Assembly: GCA_964571805.1 (NCBI GenBank)
Contig: CAZNDI010000018.1
Span: forward strand, 1-13,971
Source: JAUHWS01 sp964571805
Lineage (GTDB): Bacteria > Patescibacteriota > Gracilibacteria > UM-FILTER-43-11
Length of the DNA stretch: 13,971 bases
Reading direction: 5' to 3'
The notes beneath the pieces were generated by a model. That model searched no databases and was not told the origin of the DNA. It saw only the letters and a list, made by a program, of their open reading frames with translations. This document shows positions 1 through 7,228 of this stretch, one piece after another (positions within the stretch are counted from its first letter, which is position 1; every line of letters begins with the position of its first letter). The position numbers and the translations under genes are program-made.

Positions 1-8
1 TAAAGACG

Positions 9-40
9 ACTCTAGGATCGCACTCCGTTTGTCCTAGAGT
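9..40. repeat. Perfect 9-bp inverted repeat (hairpin)
   Basis: ACTCTAGGA at 9-17 is matched exactly by TCCTAGAGT at 32-40, with a 14-base loop. No T-tract follows, so it is not a classical intrinsic terminator, although the gene to the left is not visible. It may be one copy of a dispersed intergenic palindrome or the 3' end of an upstream transcript. Confidence 0.55.
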
Positions 41-71
41 GACAATTAAAACTTAATCTTACTTATCTTAG

Positions 72-131
72 CCCCCTCCTTGGGAGGGGCTGGGGGAGGT
101 CTCTTAGCTTCCGAGGCGAACTGGGGGGAGG
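72..131 (+). repeat. GC-rich dispersed repeat, copy A
   Basis: This is a G-run-rich element that begins with a short hairpin (CCCCTCC facing GGAGGGG-type arms around 73-89) and continues with a GGGGGAGG block, CTCTTAGCTT, and a final CTGGGGGGAGG block at 121-131. The same order of blocks, nearly base for base, recurs at 13680-13735 in the same orientation. It lies in otherwise empty DNA just upstream of the promoter of the large surface-protein gene. It is best read as a REP-like intergenic repeat; no coding potential is evident. Confidence 0.7.
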
Positions 132-210
132 CCCCTTAAAAATTCCCTTGCATAAAATACCATTTTATTCCCTTGCACTAGGTCATACTCTGGCTTTTTG
201 CTCCATTTTT

Positions 211-219
211 TGATATAAT
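211..219 (+). promoter_or_regulatory. Extended -10 promoter of the surface-protein gene
   Basis: TGATATAAT is a perfect TATAAT hexamer (214-219) with the TGn extension. No good -35 lies 16-18 bases upstream, which is usual for extended -10 promoters. The predicted start near 226 gives a leader of about 29 bases before the ATG at 255. Confidence 0.55.
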
Positions 220-254
220 ATAAAGATTTTCTTACAGCTTCTAAGCTAAAAATA

Positions 255-2801
255 ATGTTCAATACAAAAATAAAAACCATTTTCTTCACCTTGTTGATCG
301 CCCTGCAAGTCTTCCTTACACCTGAGTCCATGGCGGCTACGCTCAATATTCGGGCTTACGGAACTGACACAGTGGCGGGGTACCCTTCTCTTCTCAAAAC
401 CTCCATGTTGGCCCCCAATAAAAAAGTGGTGTTTGTGGTCGAAAAGCCAGATAACTCTATTGTTCAAATCCCGGCCCAAGCCGATTTGCAAGGGGTGGCT
501 AAAGTTGATCTCTACGGCAATCAGACCAAAAAAGCGGGGGTTTATAAAGTTGCTGTTTACTATCCGGGCACAAAAAGCGCTTCTCCACAGAATACTTTTT
601 CGGTGTTTCCTGACCAAACTTCAAAAACTCAGTCCACCATCACTTCTACAAGCCAAATGATTGAAGCGGATGGTTCAAGTAAAAGCTTCATCACTGTTGT
701 TTTGTATGATGCGAATAAAAATCCTATTCCCAATCATAAAGTAAAATTGATTTCTTCTCTTGCTAACGTAAAAATTGAAGCCTTGTCCGGAGGAGTCAGC
801 GATAAACAAGGGCGAGCGAGCTTCAAAATCACGTCTCAATATACCGGAGCTTCAACCTTCACTCCTATCGATGCCAGCAATGACACTATTTTAGAGAGCC
901 GAGAAGAGATTGTTTTTAGCCCTCCCCTCAGCGCCCAAAGAGAAATTGGGGGGAACTATTTCAACAATGGTCTCCTTTTGGCTGATGTCCTCAATGATCA
1001 AAATGTCCTTCCGGGGCCTGTAGAAAGCTTCGAAATCAAAGATGTGCCCTCTTCTGTTAAGGTCAATACCGATCAAACCATCACGATTGTCGCCAAAGAT
1101 AAAGATGGAAATGTGGCCAAAAACTATACGGGCACGGTTGTGATTTCTACCCCTGAGGATGACAATTCGATTCGACCCGGTAATGGAGAATATACTTTTA
1201 AAGAAGCTGACCAAGGAAAATTTACCTTCAACTTGGCGTTGCGCTTTTCACAAATGGGGAACCAGCTCATTCAAGTGGTCGACAAAGACGATTGGAAAAA
1301 GAAGGGGGAATTTTCTGTCACGGTAAATTCACAACAAGCCATCAATCAGGGCAATACCGATTCCCTTGTGATCAAGGCACCCTTAGATGGAGCTATGTTT
1401 GGCACCAATTCCGTTTTACTTTCGGGCCAAGGGGATCCCAACATCAATTTGTCTATTTATGCAGATGACATGAAGGTGGCCGACACTCAAACCGACACCG
1501 ATGGCTCTTTTACCTATACCTTTAATAATTTGTCAGGGGGGACACATTCTTTTTATGCCATGAGTGCTCAAGGCCAAGTGTCTGACACGGTGAATATTAA
1601 TATCGACACGCTTCCTCCCGTTTTAAACAGCCTCACCATTGTTCCTCAAGGACCAGTGACGCCAGGGAAAATGCTCAACATTACGGTCAATTCCGAACCC
1701 AATTTGAGTTCGGTAAAAGTTCGCCTCCAGGGCGTGATCAAAGATCTTTTTCCGGTTCAAGGTCAAGCTGGCAACTACAGTGGTAATTTAGCCGCTCCTG
1801 CAATATTGGGAAGCTTTCCCGTCGATGTAGTGCTGGTGGATGATCTTTCAAACAAATCTGAACTCCTCAATCAAAAAGTAGTTGTGATTCAAAAAGAAGC
1901 TGTTGTAGCCCCTCCTCAAGTTAAAAATGTGGAAGGCGTTGCTGCAGACGGTCAAGTCATTCTCACGTGGGACGAGGTGACCGGGCATTCTACGGCCATT
2001 ACCGCTTATAATGTTTATTATGGGCGCAACATGAATAAGCTCGATCAGGTGGCTCAAACGCCCACCAGTCAGGCTCTTTATAAGGTTTCTGGTTTAAATA
2101 ATGGGGTTCAATATTTCTTTTCTGTTACGGCTGTCGATTCGAAAGGCATCGAAAGTCAACTGAGAAGTCAGGTGATTGCCACTACTCCTCAAGGGGCTGT
2201 GGGTCTAGGAGCTCAACAAAATCCTGTAAATGGCCTGCCAGTGGCTGATCAGGGCATTGATCTCTTTGACTTTGATCTCTTTGATTCGCCTTCTCAGGCT
2301 CAAGCCCCTCAAGTGACTCCTCCGGTCAACACTCCTCAGGCGTCTCTTTACAACAATCCTTTGTCGGGCACGCCCATGAATAATGGCATGTCTTTGAGTT
2401 GGCAACCGTTTCCGGGCATCAATGCTGCGGGTTATAAAGTATATTTTGGTCTCAGCACGGGTCAATACGATGACTATGTCCTGGCGGCAGCCAACCAGAC
2501 TACACTTGTGGTTTCGGATTTGATCAACAATGTTCCTTATTATTTTGCTGTCGTCGCCCTAGATGCTCAGGGCAAGGAAATCTCACCCTTATCGGCTCAA
2601 TATGCTGGCACCCCTTCTGGCTTAGTATTCCATGGGGCTGCCCCTGGGCAAACCGCTTCTGATTCAATGCCCCTTTCTGACTTTGAACTCACTAAGGTTC
2701 CGGCCACCACGGAAGCGGGAATGGCTTCAACGTGGATCATTATTGTTTCTGTTTTAGTATCGGGAGGTCTTTACTTGGGTCGAAGAAAACTGTTCAATTA
2801 A
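255..2801 (+). CDS. Large secreted Ig-like/fibronectin type III surface protein with C-terminal membrane anchor
   Basis: Residues 1-28 form a signal peptide with basic residues, a hydrophobic core and probable cleavage after SMA-A. An Ig/macroglobulin-like beta region follows (about 29-118), then a Big_1/invasin-like domain (about 122-222, with the typical 'DANKNPIPNHKVKL' and 'SDKQGRASF' segments) and further Ig-like domains (about 255-357, 370-451 and 453-546). Two FN3 domains lie at about 553-645 and 695-787, separated by a Pro/Gln-rich linker. The C-terminus has VPATTEAG, a hydrophobic segment (about 827-840) and RRK, the layout of a sortase-type or simple tail anchor. No catalytic domain is visible, so adhesion or a structural surface role is inferred. 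The ATG is 36 bases after an extended -10 and has no Shine-Dalgarno. The kinase gene begins 4 bases after the stop, so the two are probably co-transcribed although unrelated in function. Confidence 0.85.
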   Translation: MFNTKIKTIFFTLLIALQVFLTPESMAATLNIRAYGTDTVAGYPSLLKTSMLAPNKKVVFVVEKPDNSIVQIPAQADLQGVAKVDLYGNQTKKAGVYKVAVYYPGTKSASPQNTFSVFPDQTSKTQSTITSTSQMIEADGSSKSFITVVLYDANKNPIPNHKVKLISSLANVKIEALSGGVSDKQGRASFKITSQYTGASTFTPIDASNDTILESREEIVFSPPLSAQREIGGNYFNNGLLLADVLNDQNVLPGPVESFEIKDVPSSVKVNTDQTITIVAKDKDGNVAKNYTGTVVISTPEDDNSIRPGNGEYTFKEADQGKFTFNLALRFSQMGNQLIQVVDKDDWKKKGEFSVTVNSQQAINQGNTDSLVIKAPLDGAMFGTNSVLLSGQGDPNINLSIYADDMKVADTQTDTDGSFTYTFNNLSGGTHSFYAMSAQGQVSDTVNINIDTLPPVLNSLTIVPQGPVTPGKMLNITVNSEPNLSSVKVRLQGVIKDLFPVQGQAGNYSGNLAAPAILGSFPVDVVLVDDLSNKSELLNQKVVVIQKEAVVAPPQVKNVEGVAADGQVILTWDEVTGHSTAITAYNVYYGRNMNKLDQVAQTPTSQALYKVSGLNNGVQYFFSVTAVDSKGIESQLRSQVIATTPQGAVGLGAQQNPVNGLPVADQGIDLFDFDLFDSPSQAQAPQVTPPVNTPQASLYNNPLSGTPMNNGMSLSWQPFPGINAAGYKVYFGLSTGQYDDYVLAAANQTTLVVSDLINNVPYYFAVVALDAQGKEISPLSAQYAGTPSGLVFHGAAPGQTASDSMPLSDFELTKVPATTEAGMASTWIIIVSVLVSGGLYLGRRKLFN

Positions 2802-2805
2802 AATA

Positions 2806-3897
2806 ATGATGCGTCAAAAGAAATTAAAAATATTCACCATTGGCGGGGCCACCTTTGACATTTTTGTTCAAGCCGAAGATCAATCGATCATCACGTTTCA
2901 AACTCCGACGTCGAGGCAAAAATGGCTGGCTTTTCCTCATGGTTCAAAGGTGAGGGTTAAAGAAGTACTCGAAACGTTTGGAGGAGGGGCCACTAATACG
3001 GCGGTGACGTTTGCGGGCATGGGCTTTGAAACTTATTTTGTGGGTATGATTGGCCAAGAATATGGGGAAAAAGTCCTCCAGAATTTGGCGTCCAAAAATG
3101 TGCACTGTGACTTTGTGAGGCAAACCAAAAAAGATAAAACGGGTTTTTCAAATATCATCAACACGTTTGATGGCGATAGAACCCTCCTTTATTATGCGGG
3201 GGCGAATCGTTTTTTTACGGCCAAAGAACTCCCTCTTGAAGCCCTAAAAGAGGCTGATTGGATTTTTTTGAGTCATATGGCCGAAAAAAATTCACAGGTG
3301 CCTGCTGCCCTTCTTACTCTTCTTAAAAAGTATCCTCACCTTAAATTGGCTTGGAATCCGGGTCGAGAGCAAATTGAAGAGGGGATGACGAAATGGAAGG
3401 CATTGCTCAAGCACACCGAGGTTCTTTTTTTAAACAAAGAGGAGGCGGCCACTTTCACTCGTCTTCCTTTCAAGTTGTCGGGCAATAAGCAAGATGACCC
3501 CAGGCAGCATGTTTGTGATGAACAATGTTTTTTGCCGCCCTACGCGGATGATGTTTCTCTGATGCTCGAGGCGCTGCTAAAAAAAGGGGTAAAAAAAGTG
3601 GTGATTACCGATGGTCGTAACGGGGTGCAGGCCACGGATGGGCTCCAAAATTACTTTTGTCCGATCGTCACTCATCGTCGGGTGGACACCTTGGGTGCGG
3701 GGGATGCGTATGCCAGTGGGGTGACTTCGGCCCTCATGAAAGGTTTAGCATTGAAAACTGCCCTGATTTATGGTACTATTAATGCTGGTAGTGTTGTGAA
3801 TCATCCGGGTGCCCAAAATGGTCTTCTTACCCTGGCTGAAATAGAAAGGGCTATGAAAAGGAATAAAATTGAGGTAAAATTGAGGTCAATAGCCTAA
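2806..3897 (+). CDS. PfkB-family carbohydrate/nucleoside kinase
   Basis: This is an ATP-dependent kinase of the ribokinase/PfkB fold, expected in the cytoplasm. The N-terminal strand leads to GGGATN at 59-64 (the substrate/first signature region). NKEE at 210-213 is the NxxE motif tied to Mg/phosphate binding. DTLGAGD at 294-300 is the second PfkB signature, with Asp300 as the expected catalytic base and the glycines as the anion hole. At 363 residues it is longer than the usual 300-330, mainly because of an insert at about 222-250 containing HVCDEQC. The substrate cannot be read from sequence; sugars, adenosine or other nucleosides are possible, so no symbol is given. Two consecutive ATGs (2806, 2809) are equally possible starts and neither has a Shine-Dalgarno. 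It follows the surface-protein gene by 4 bases. Its last codons lie in an 11-bp tandem duplication. Confidence 0.9.
   Translation: MMRQKKLKIFTIGGATFDIFVQAEDQSIITFQTPTSRQKWLAFPHGSKVRVKEVLETFGGGATNTAVTFAGMGFETYFVGMIGQEYGEKVLQNLASKNVHCDFVRQTKKDKTGFSNIINTFDGDRTLLYYAGANRFFTAKELPLEALKEADWIFLSHMAEKNSQVPAALLTLLKKYPHLKLAWNPGREQIEEGMTKWKALLKHTEVLFLNKEEAATFTRLPFKLSGNKQDDPRQHVCDEQCFLPPYADDVSLMLEALLKKGVKKVVITDGRNGVQATDGLQNYFCPIVTHRRVDTLGAGDAYASGVTSALMKGLALKTALIYGTINAGSVVNHPGAQNGLLTLAEIERAMKRNKIEVKLRSIA
3864..3885 (+). repeat. 11-bp perfect tandem duplication at the 3' end of the kinase gene
   Basis: TAAAATTGAGG occurs twice head to tail (3864-3874 and 3875-3885). Because 11 is not a multiple of three, the second copy is read in a different frame and sets the last residues (KLRSIA) and the stop codon position. 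Confidence 0.85.
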
Positions 3898-3943
3898 AAA
3901 ACTAACTTTAAAACATTCTTAACTAAAAATTAAAAAAAGCAAA

Positions 3944-4540
3944 ATGAGCGAAAACAATTTAAAAAAAGTGATGGAGGCGATTGAAGCGGCTGAATCTGCT
4001 TTGAATTTGGCCAAAAATTATTTGGCAGAGGGGGGAGTGGTGTTTGAAAAATCTTCAAAAAGCTATTCCGAAAAGGCGGCGACGTTGGGTTCTTCGGGTG
4101 AGGGTCGGGTGATTGAGGGGGTGTTTGATGGGCAAAATATGGTGGATAAAAAGGGTGCGGTTCATCCTGTTCCTTCTAATTATGCGAGTAAGTCTAAGTT
4201 GATTCCTGGGGATGTGCTCAAATTGACGGTGACGGATGAGGGGAAGTTCCTTTATAAACAAATTGGGCCTGTGGAGCGTCGCACGGTGATTGGGCCGTTG
4301 GTCAATAATAATGGTCAGTATCAGGTTTTGGCTGATGGGAAGGCGTATAAGGTCCTTTTGGCTTCGGTCACTTACTTTAGGGCGTCTGTGGGCGATGAGG
4401 TGACGTTGATCATTCCTGTAGGGGAAGACACGCAGTGGGGGGCGATTGAGGCTGTTTTGCCTAAATTCGACGACCTGGGTTCACAATTGGGTTCCAAACG
4501 CATGAAGAACTTTGACTTGGGGGATGAGTTGGATATTTAA
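3944..4540 (+). CDS. Conserved-looking small protein with helical N-terminus and two beta-rich domains, function unknown
   Basis: I do not recognise a named family, although the general look is of a hypothetical protein I associate with Patescibacteria. It has 198 residues and no signal peptide or membrane segment, so it is probably cytoplasmic. Residues 1-29 form an amphipathic helix. Two beta-rich stretches follow (about 53-107 and 112-172). Both open with a Val-x-x-Gly type turn, have a central Gly-x-x-(V/Y)-x-V strand, and carry a PGDVLKL or VGDEVTL strand near the end, which suggests an internal duplication of a small barrel (OB/TRAM/KOW-like by general appearance only). The tail (173-198) is polar with acidic DLGDELDI. 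The ATG follows an A-rich tract (AAAAAAAGCAAAATG) without a Shine-Dalgarno. A short gap of 46 bases after the kinase gene leaves room for read-through or a weak promoter. Confidence 0.8.
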   Translation: MSENNLKKVMEAIEAAESALNLAKNYLAEGGVVFEKSSKSYSEKAATLGSSGEGRVIEGVFDGQNMVDKKGAVHPVPSNYASKSKLIPGDVLKLTVTDEGKFLYKQIGPVERRTVIGPLVNNNGQYQVLADGKAYKVLLASVTYFRASVGDEVTLIIPVGEDTQWGAIEAVLPKFDDLGSQLGSKRMKNFDLGDELDI

Positions 4541-4563
4541 TTGAGTTTGACTTGATCTCAATT
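4539..4563 (+). other. 7-bp inverted repeat overlapping a stop codon
   Basis: AATTGAG (4539-4545) and CTCAATT (4557-4563) pair perfectly around an 11-base loop. The left arm begins inside the TAA of the preceding gene and the right arm ends just before the -35 of the next promoter. There is no T-tract, so a terminator role is doubtful. Confidence 0.35.
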
Positions 4564-4566
4564 CCA

Positions 4567-4594
4567 TTGACTTATGTCTTTTAAATGCTAAGAT
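4567..4594 (+). promoter_or_regulatory. Promoter of the repeat-module orphan gene
   Basis: TTGACT (4567-4572), a 16-base spacer and TAAGAT (4589-4594), with a TGc extension immediately before the -10. Transcription should start near 4601. An upstream in-frame ATG at 4585 lies inside this promoter, so the translation start must be downstream, at 4621. Confidence 0.6.
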
Positions 4595-4620
4595 TTCACC
4601 TTCTTAGCTTTTTATTATTT

Positions 4621-5733
4621 ATGGCCAAGGAAAGTCTTCTGAGAGAAGGTGATGAGAGCGTTCTGGTAAAACCACTTGAGCCAGAAGTTGATTTACTTGA
4701 TATAAGTGCTGCAGATTTTAGTAATCCTGTCATAATCAAAACATGTTTGACTGCCTTCGCTAAGGCTAATGCTACTGATCTTCGTTCATTGAATTGTGGT
4801 AAGGTAATGCTACAAAGTTGCATTAGACTTAAAAGCGGAGAACACATAAGCTTTAGGGCTTTTTTATATCGAGCTATCCAAGCTTTGTCTGAAGGGCAAT
4901 GGACACGTTCTGATGCCTTAAGTCATTTGCTGCAAGCATCTGGCGAATCACCCTCACCTGAGCTTAATAAAGAACAGATCAAGCAGATTATAAAAGATCA
5001 GTGTGACAAAAGGGGGATTGTTTTACCTAGATCTTTTAATAAAGATGCGGATACTTATATTCCGGATGAAGTTTCTAATTTTGGTCTGCTAAGAGTAGAT
5101 TTATGCCGAAGGATAAATACACTTTTAGGAGGGGATAGGGTATTCAGAGAAAAATATTATTATATCCATAAGTTTATTGCAGAAGAAGTCAGACTAAAGT
5201 TGTTGATTCGTTTGGGCTTAGAGTATTATGCGCAGAAACCTATGAAGCGTACGAGTTACACGCCTCGTGAAATATTGCATTTGTTTCTTGATAGTTTGCC
5301 TCAGGGCGAAGTGTGGAATACTGGCACTTTAGAAGTGTGGTCCTATGACTCTGAGGAACTGGGAAAATTTTTGCTGGATAATCTTGTGGATAATTTTACT
5401 ACTATTCCTGTGGGGACCTTTGAAGTTCTTGTAGGAAAAGATGCAAGGCATAAATTGAAGCGCAATCCTCTTGTTTTTAAAAATAAGCCAACAGTAAGAA
5501 GTATTGAAGATGTATCTCTTTATATTCAAGAATTCGTAGGAGGACTGGGTAAGGGTGAGGATTGGTGTCATAGTGATTTATTAAATTGGGCAAGCGAGGA
5601 TGGAACGAATGGCACTAGTCTTGTTGTGTGGATGAATAGAAATGCTTATGACTGGTCAAATCGGTCTGTAAAAAACCTTTTAGGTGAAAAAGCTGATGTT
5701 TTATTAAGAAAGCATCCATATAGGAGTAGCTAA
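4621..5733 (+). CDS. Orphan protein with tandem tryptophan-containing helical modules
   Basis: I do not recognise this 370-residue protein. No signal peptide or membrane segment is seen once the start is placed at 4621; the longer frame from 4585 would add MLRFHLLSFLLF, but that ATG is inside the promoter. The C-terminal half contains two copies of one module (about 217-284 and 298-367). Each has a short helix, then L-x-x-G-E-x-W, four residues and L-x-x-W, an acidic stretch, and finally L-(V/L)-G-(K/E) leading to a basic L-(K/R)-(K/R)-(N/H)-P end. A more distant third copy may begin near residue 77 (SEGQWTRSDALSHLL). The basic ends and helical character would suit nucleic-acid or protein binding, but this is speculation. 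The gene seems more AT-rich than its neighbours and stands alone between its own promoter and a terminator, as acquired or fast-evolving genes often do. Confidence 0.7.
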   Translation: MAKESLLREGDESVLVKPLEPEVDLLDISAADFSNPVIIKTCLTAFAKANATDLRSLNCGKVMLQSCIRLKSGEHISFRAFLYRAIQALSEGQWTRSDALSHLLQASGESPSPELNKEQIKQIIKDQCDKRGIVLPRSFNKDADTYIPDEVSNFGLLRVDLCRRINTLLGGDRVFREKYYYIHKFIAEEVRLKLLIRLGLEYYAQKPMKRTSYTPREILHLFLDSLPQGEVWNTGTLEVWSYDSEELGKFLLDNLVDNFTTIPVGTFEVLVGKDARHKLKRNPLVFKNKPTVRSIEDVSLYIQEFVGGLGKGEDWCHSDLLNWASEDGTNGTSLVVWMNRNAYDWSNRSVKNLLGEKADVLLRKHPYRSS

Positions 5734-5786
5734 CAATTTTTCTCTTCATTCCACTCTGATAGCTCCTATTTTTTATCAAAATTTCT

Positions 5787-5816
5787 CCCCGCTTCTTGCG
5801 GTGGACATCTTTTTTT
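5787..5816 (+). terminator. Probable intrinsic terminator after the orphan gene
   Basis: CCCCGC (5787-5792) pairs with GCGGtGG (5798-5804, one bulged T) around a 5-base loop, and a run of seven T starts at 5810. The five-base gap before the T-run weakens the call. It lies between the orphan gene and enolase. Confidence 0.5.
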
Positions 5817-5860
5817 CTTTGAAGTAACCTAAAATCAATTATTCGTAATTAAATAAACTC

Positions 5861-7132
5861 ATGTCAAAAATCGTTTACCTCCATGCTCGTGAAGTCCTTG
5901 ATTCTCGGGGAAACCCAACCGTAGAAGTCGAAGTGGCCACCGAAGATCATTTTGCCTCCGCCATTGTACCCAGTGGAGCCTCAACAGGAGCCAATGAAGC
6001 CGTCGAATTGAGAGATGGAGACAAAGCGCGTTATGGAGGCAAAGGCGTACTCAAGGCGGTGGAAAATGTGAACACGATCTTAGCCGAAGCGTTGATGGAT
6101 TTTGACGTGATGGATCAAAGGGGTTTGGATACCAAAATGATTGAAGTCGATGGGACAGAAAATAAAGGGAGATTGGGGGCGAATGCCATTTTGGGCGTTT
6201 CCTTGGCAGTTTCCAAAGTTGCGGCCATGGAAGCAGGGGTGGCTTATTACGAATATTTGGCTCACTTGGGAGGCAATGAAACGGTAAATCTCATGCCCAC
6301 CCCCATGATGAATGTGCTCAATGGTGGAAAACACGCCATCAAATCCACCGACATTCAGGAATTCATGATCATGCCTGTGGGGGCAAAAAGTTTTTCGGAA
6401 GCCCTTCGAATGGGAGCAGAAACCTTTCATGCCCTCAAAAAACTCGTCGAAGAAAAAGGGTATTCCACTTCCGTGGGGGATGAGGGGGGGTTTGCCCCGA
6501 GTTTTGCAAAAAATGAGGATGCCTTAATCATGATCGTTGAGGCCATCAAAAAAGCAGGGTATCAACCCGGAAAAGACATCGCTTTGGCCATGGATCCCGC
6601 GGCCAGTGAATTTTATGAGAATGGTAAATACAATTTAGCTTGTGAGGGACGACAACTCACCAGTGAAGAGATGATCGATTTTTACGCGGATTTGTGTGAT
6701 AAATATCCTATTGTTTCCATTGAAGATCCTTTGCACGAAAATGATTGGGAAGGGTTCAAATTGATGACTGAAAAATTGGGGAATCGCCTTCAGATCGTAG
6801 GAGATGACCTTTTGGTGACCAATACGAAGTTTCTCAAGCGAGCCATTGAAGAAAAAAGTTGTAATTCGATCCTCATCAAGGTCAATCAAATTGGCACTCT
6901 CACTGAAACCATTGAGGCGATTCAAATGGCTCACATGGCTGGCTTTACAGCTGTAGTTTCACATCGAAGTGGGGAAACTGAAGACACGACCATTGCTGAT
7001 TTGGTGGTGGGTCTGGGCACTGGGCAAATCAAAACAGGCTCCCTTTGCCGCACTGACCGGATTGCTAAATACAATCAATTGCTTCGGATTGAGGAGTCTT
7101 TGGAAGAGCCGATTTATAAAGGCGATCTTTAA
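5861..7132 (+). CDS. eno: Enolase (phosphopyruvate hydratase)
   Basis: It interconverts 2-phosphoglycerate and phosphoenolpyruvate in glycolysis/gluconeogenesis, in the cytoplasm; the enzyme is usually a dimer or octamer. The length of 423 residues is normal. The N-terminal domain has REVLDSRGNPTVEVEV and the flexible loop PSGASTGANEAVEL. The barrel has VGDEGGFAP (Glu208, acid/base), Mg ligands Asp245 (AMDPAASE), Glu288 (SIEDP) and Asp315 (GDD), catalytic Lys340 (LIKVNQIGT), the HRSGET substrate loop at 368-373 and Lys391 (GQIKTG). All key residues are present, so it should be active. The ATG is preceded by an AT-rich leader without a Shine-Dalgarno. TGGACA at 5802-5807 with TAACCT at 5825-5830 is a possible but weak promoter. 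It stands alone, without other glycolytic genes next to it. Confidence 0.98.
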   Translation: MSKIVYLHAREVLDSRGNPTVEVEVATEDHFASAIVPSGASTGANEAVELRDGDKARYGGKGVLKAVENVNTILAEALMDFDVMDQRGLDTKMIEVDGTENKGRLGANAILGVSLAVSKVAAMEAGVAYYEYLAHLGGNETVNLMPTPMMNVLNGGKHAIKSTDIQEFMIMPVGAKSFSEALRMGAETFHALKKLVEEKGYSTSVGDEGGFAPSFAKNEDALIMIVEAIKKAGYQPGKDIALAMDPAASEFYENGKYNLACEGRQLTSEEMIDFYADLCDKYPIVSIEDPLHENDWEGFKLMTEKLGNRLQIVGDDLLVTNTKFLKRAIEEKSCNSILIKVNQIGTLTETIEAIQMAHMAGFTAVVSHRSGETEDTTIADLVVGLGTGQIKTGSLCRTDRIAKYNQLLRIEESLEEPIYKGDL

Positions 7133-7143
7133 ATCCAGAATGA

Positions 7144-7169
7144 ACCCCTCACTTGATTCTTTGTGGGGT
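7144..7169 (+). terminator. Hairpin downstream of enolase, weak terminator candidate
   Basis: ACCCCtCAC (7144-7152, one bulge) pairs with GTGGGGT (7163-7169) around a 10-base loop. The bases that follow (CAATGTTAAATTTC) are AT-rich but contain no real T-tract, so termination is uncertain. Confidence 0.35.
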
Positions 7170-7181
7170 CAATGTTAAATT
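7153..7181 (+). promoter_or_regulatory. Candidate promoter of the lipoprotein pair
   Basis: TTGATT (7153-7158), a 17-base spacer and TAAATT (7176-7181), with a TGt extension before the -10. The leader to the ATG at 7229 would be about 41 bases. The -35 lies in the loop of the post-enolase hairpin. Confidence 0.4.
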
Positions 7182-7228
7182 TCTATGTGAGCTTCAAAGC
7201 CCTCCCGTTTTGATGACTAAAACCAAAC

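Noticed and set aside
104..346. Minus-strand open frame near the left end
   Set aside because: It overlaps the promoter and signal-peptide region of the surface-protein gene and the GC-rich repeat, with no domain-like features.
4585..4620. Start of the orphan gene at the ATG at 4585, giving a hydrophobic N-terminus
   Set aside because: That ATG overlaps the TGc-TAAGAT extended -10 of a good promoter and would lie upstream of the transcription start; the hydrophobic dozen residues are probably untranslated DNA.
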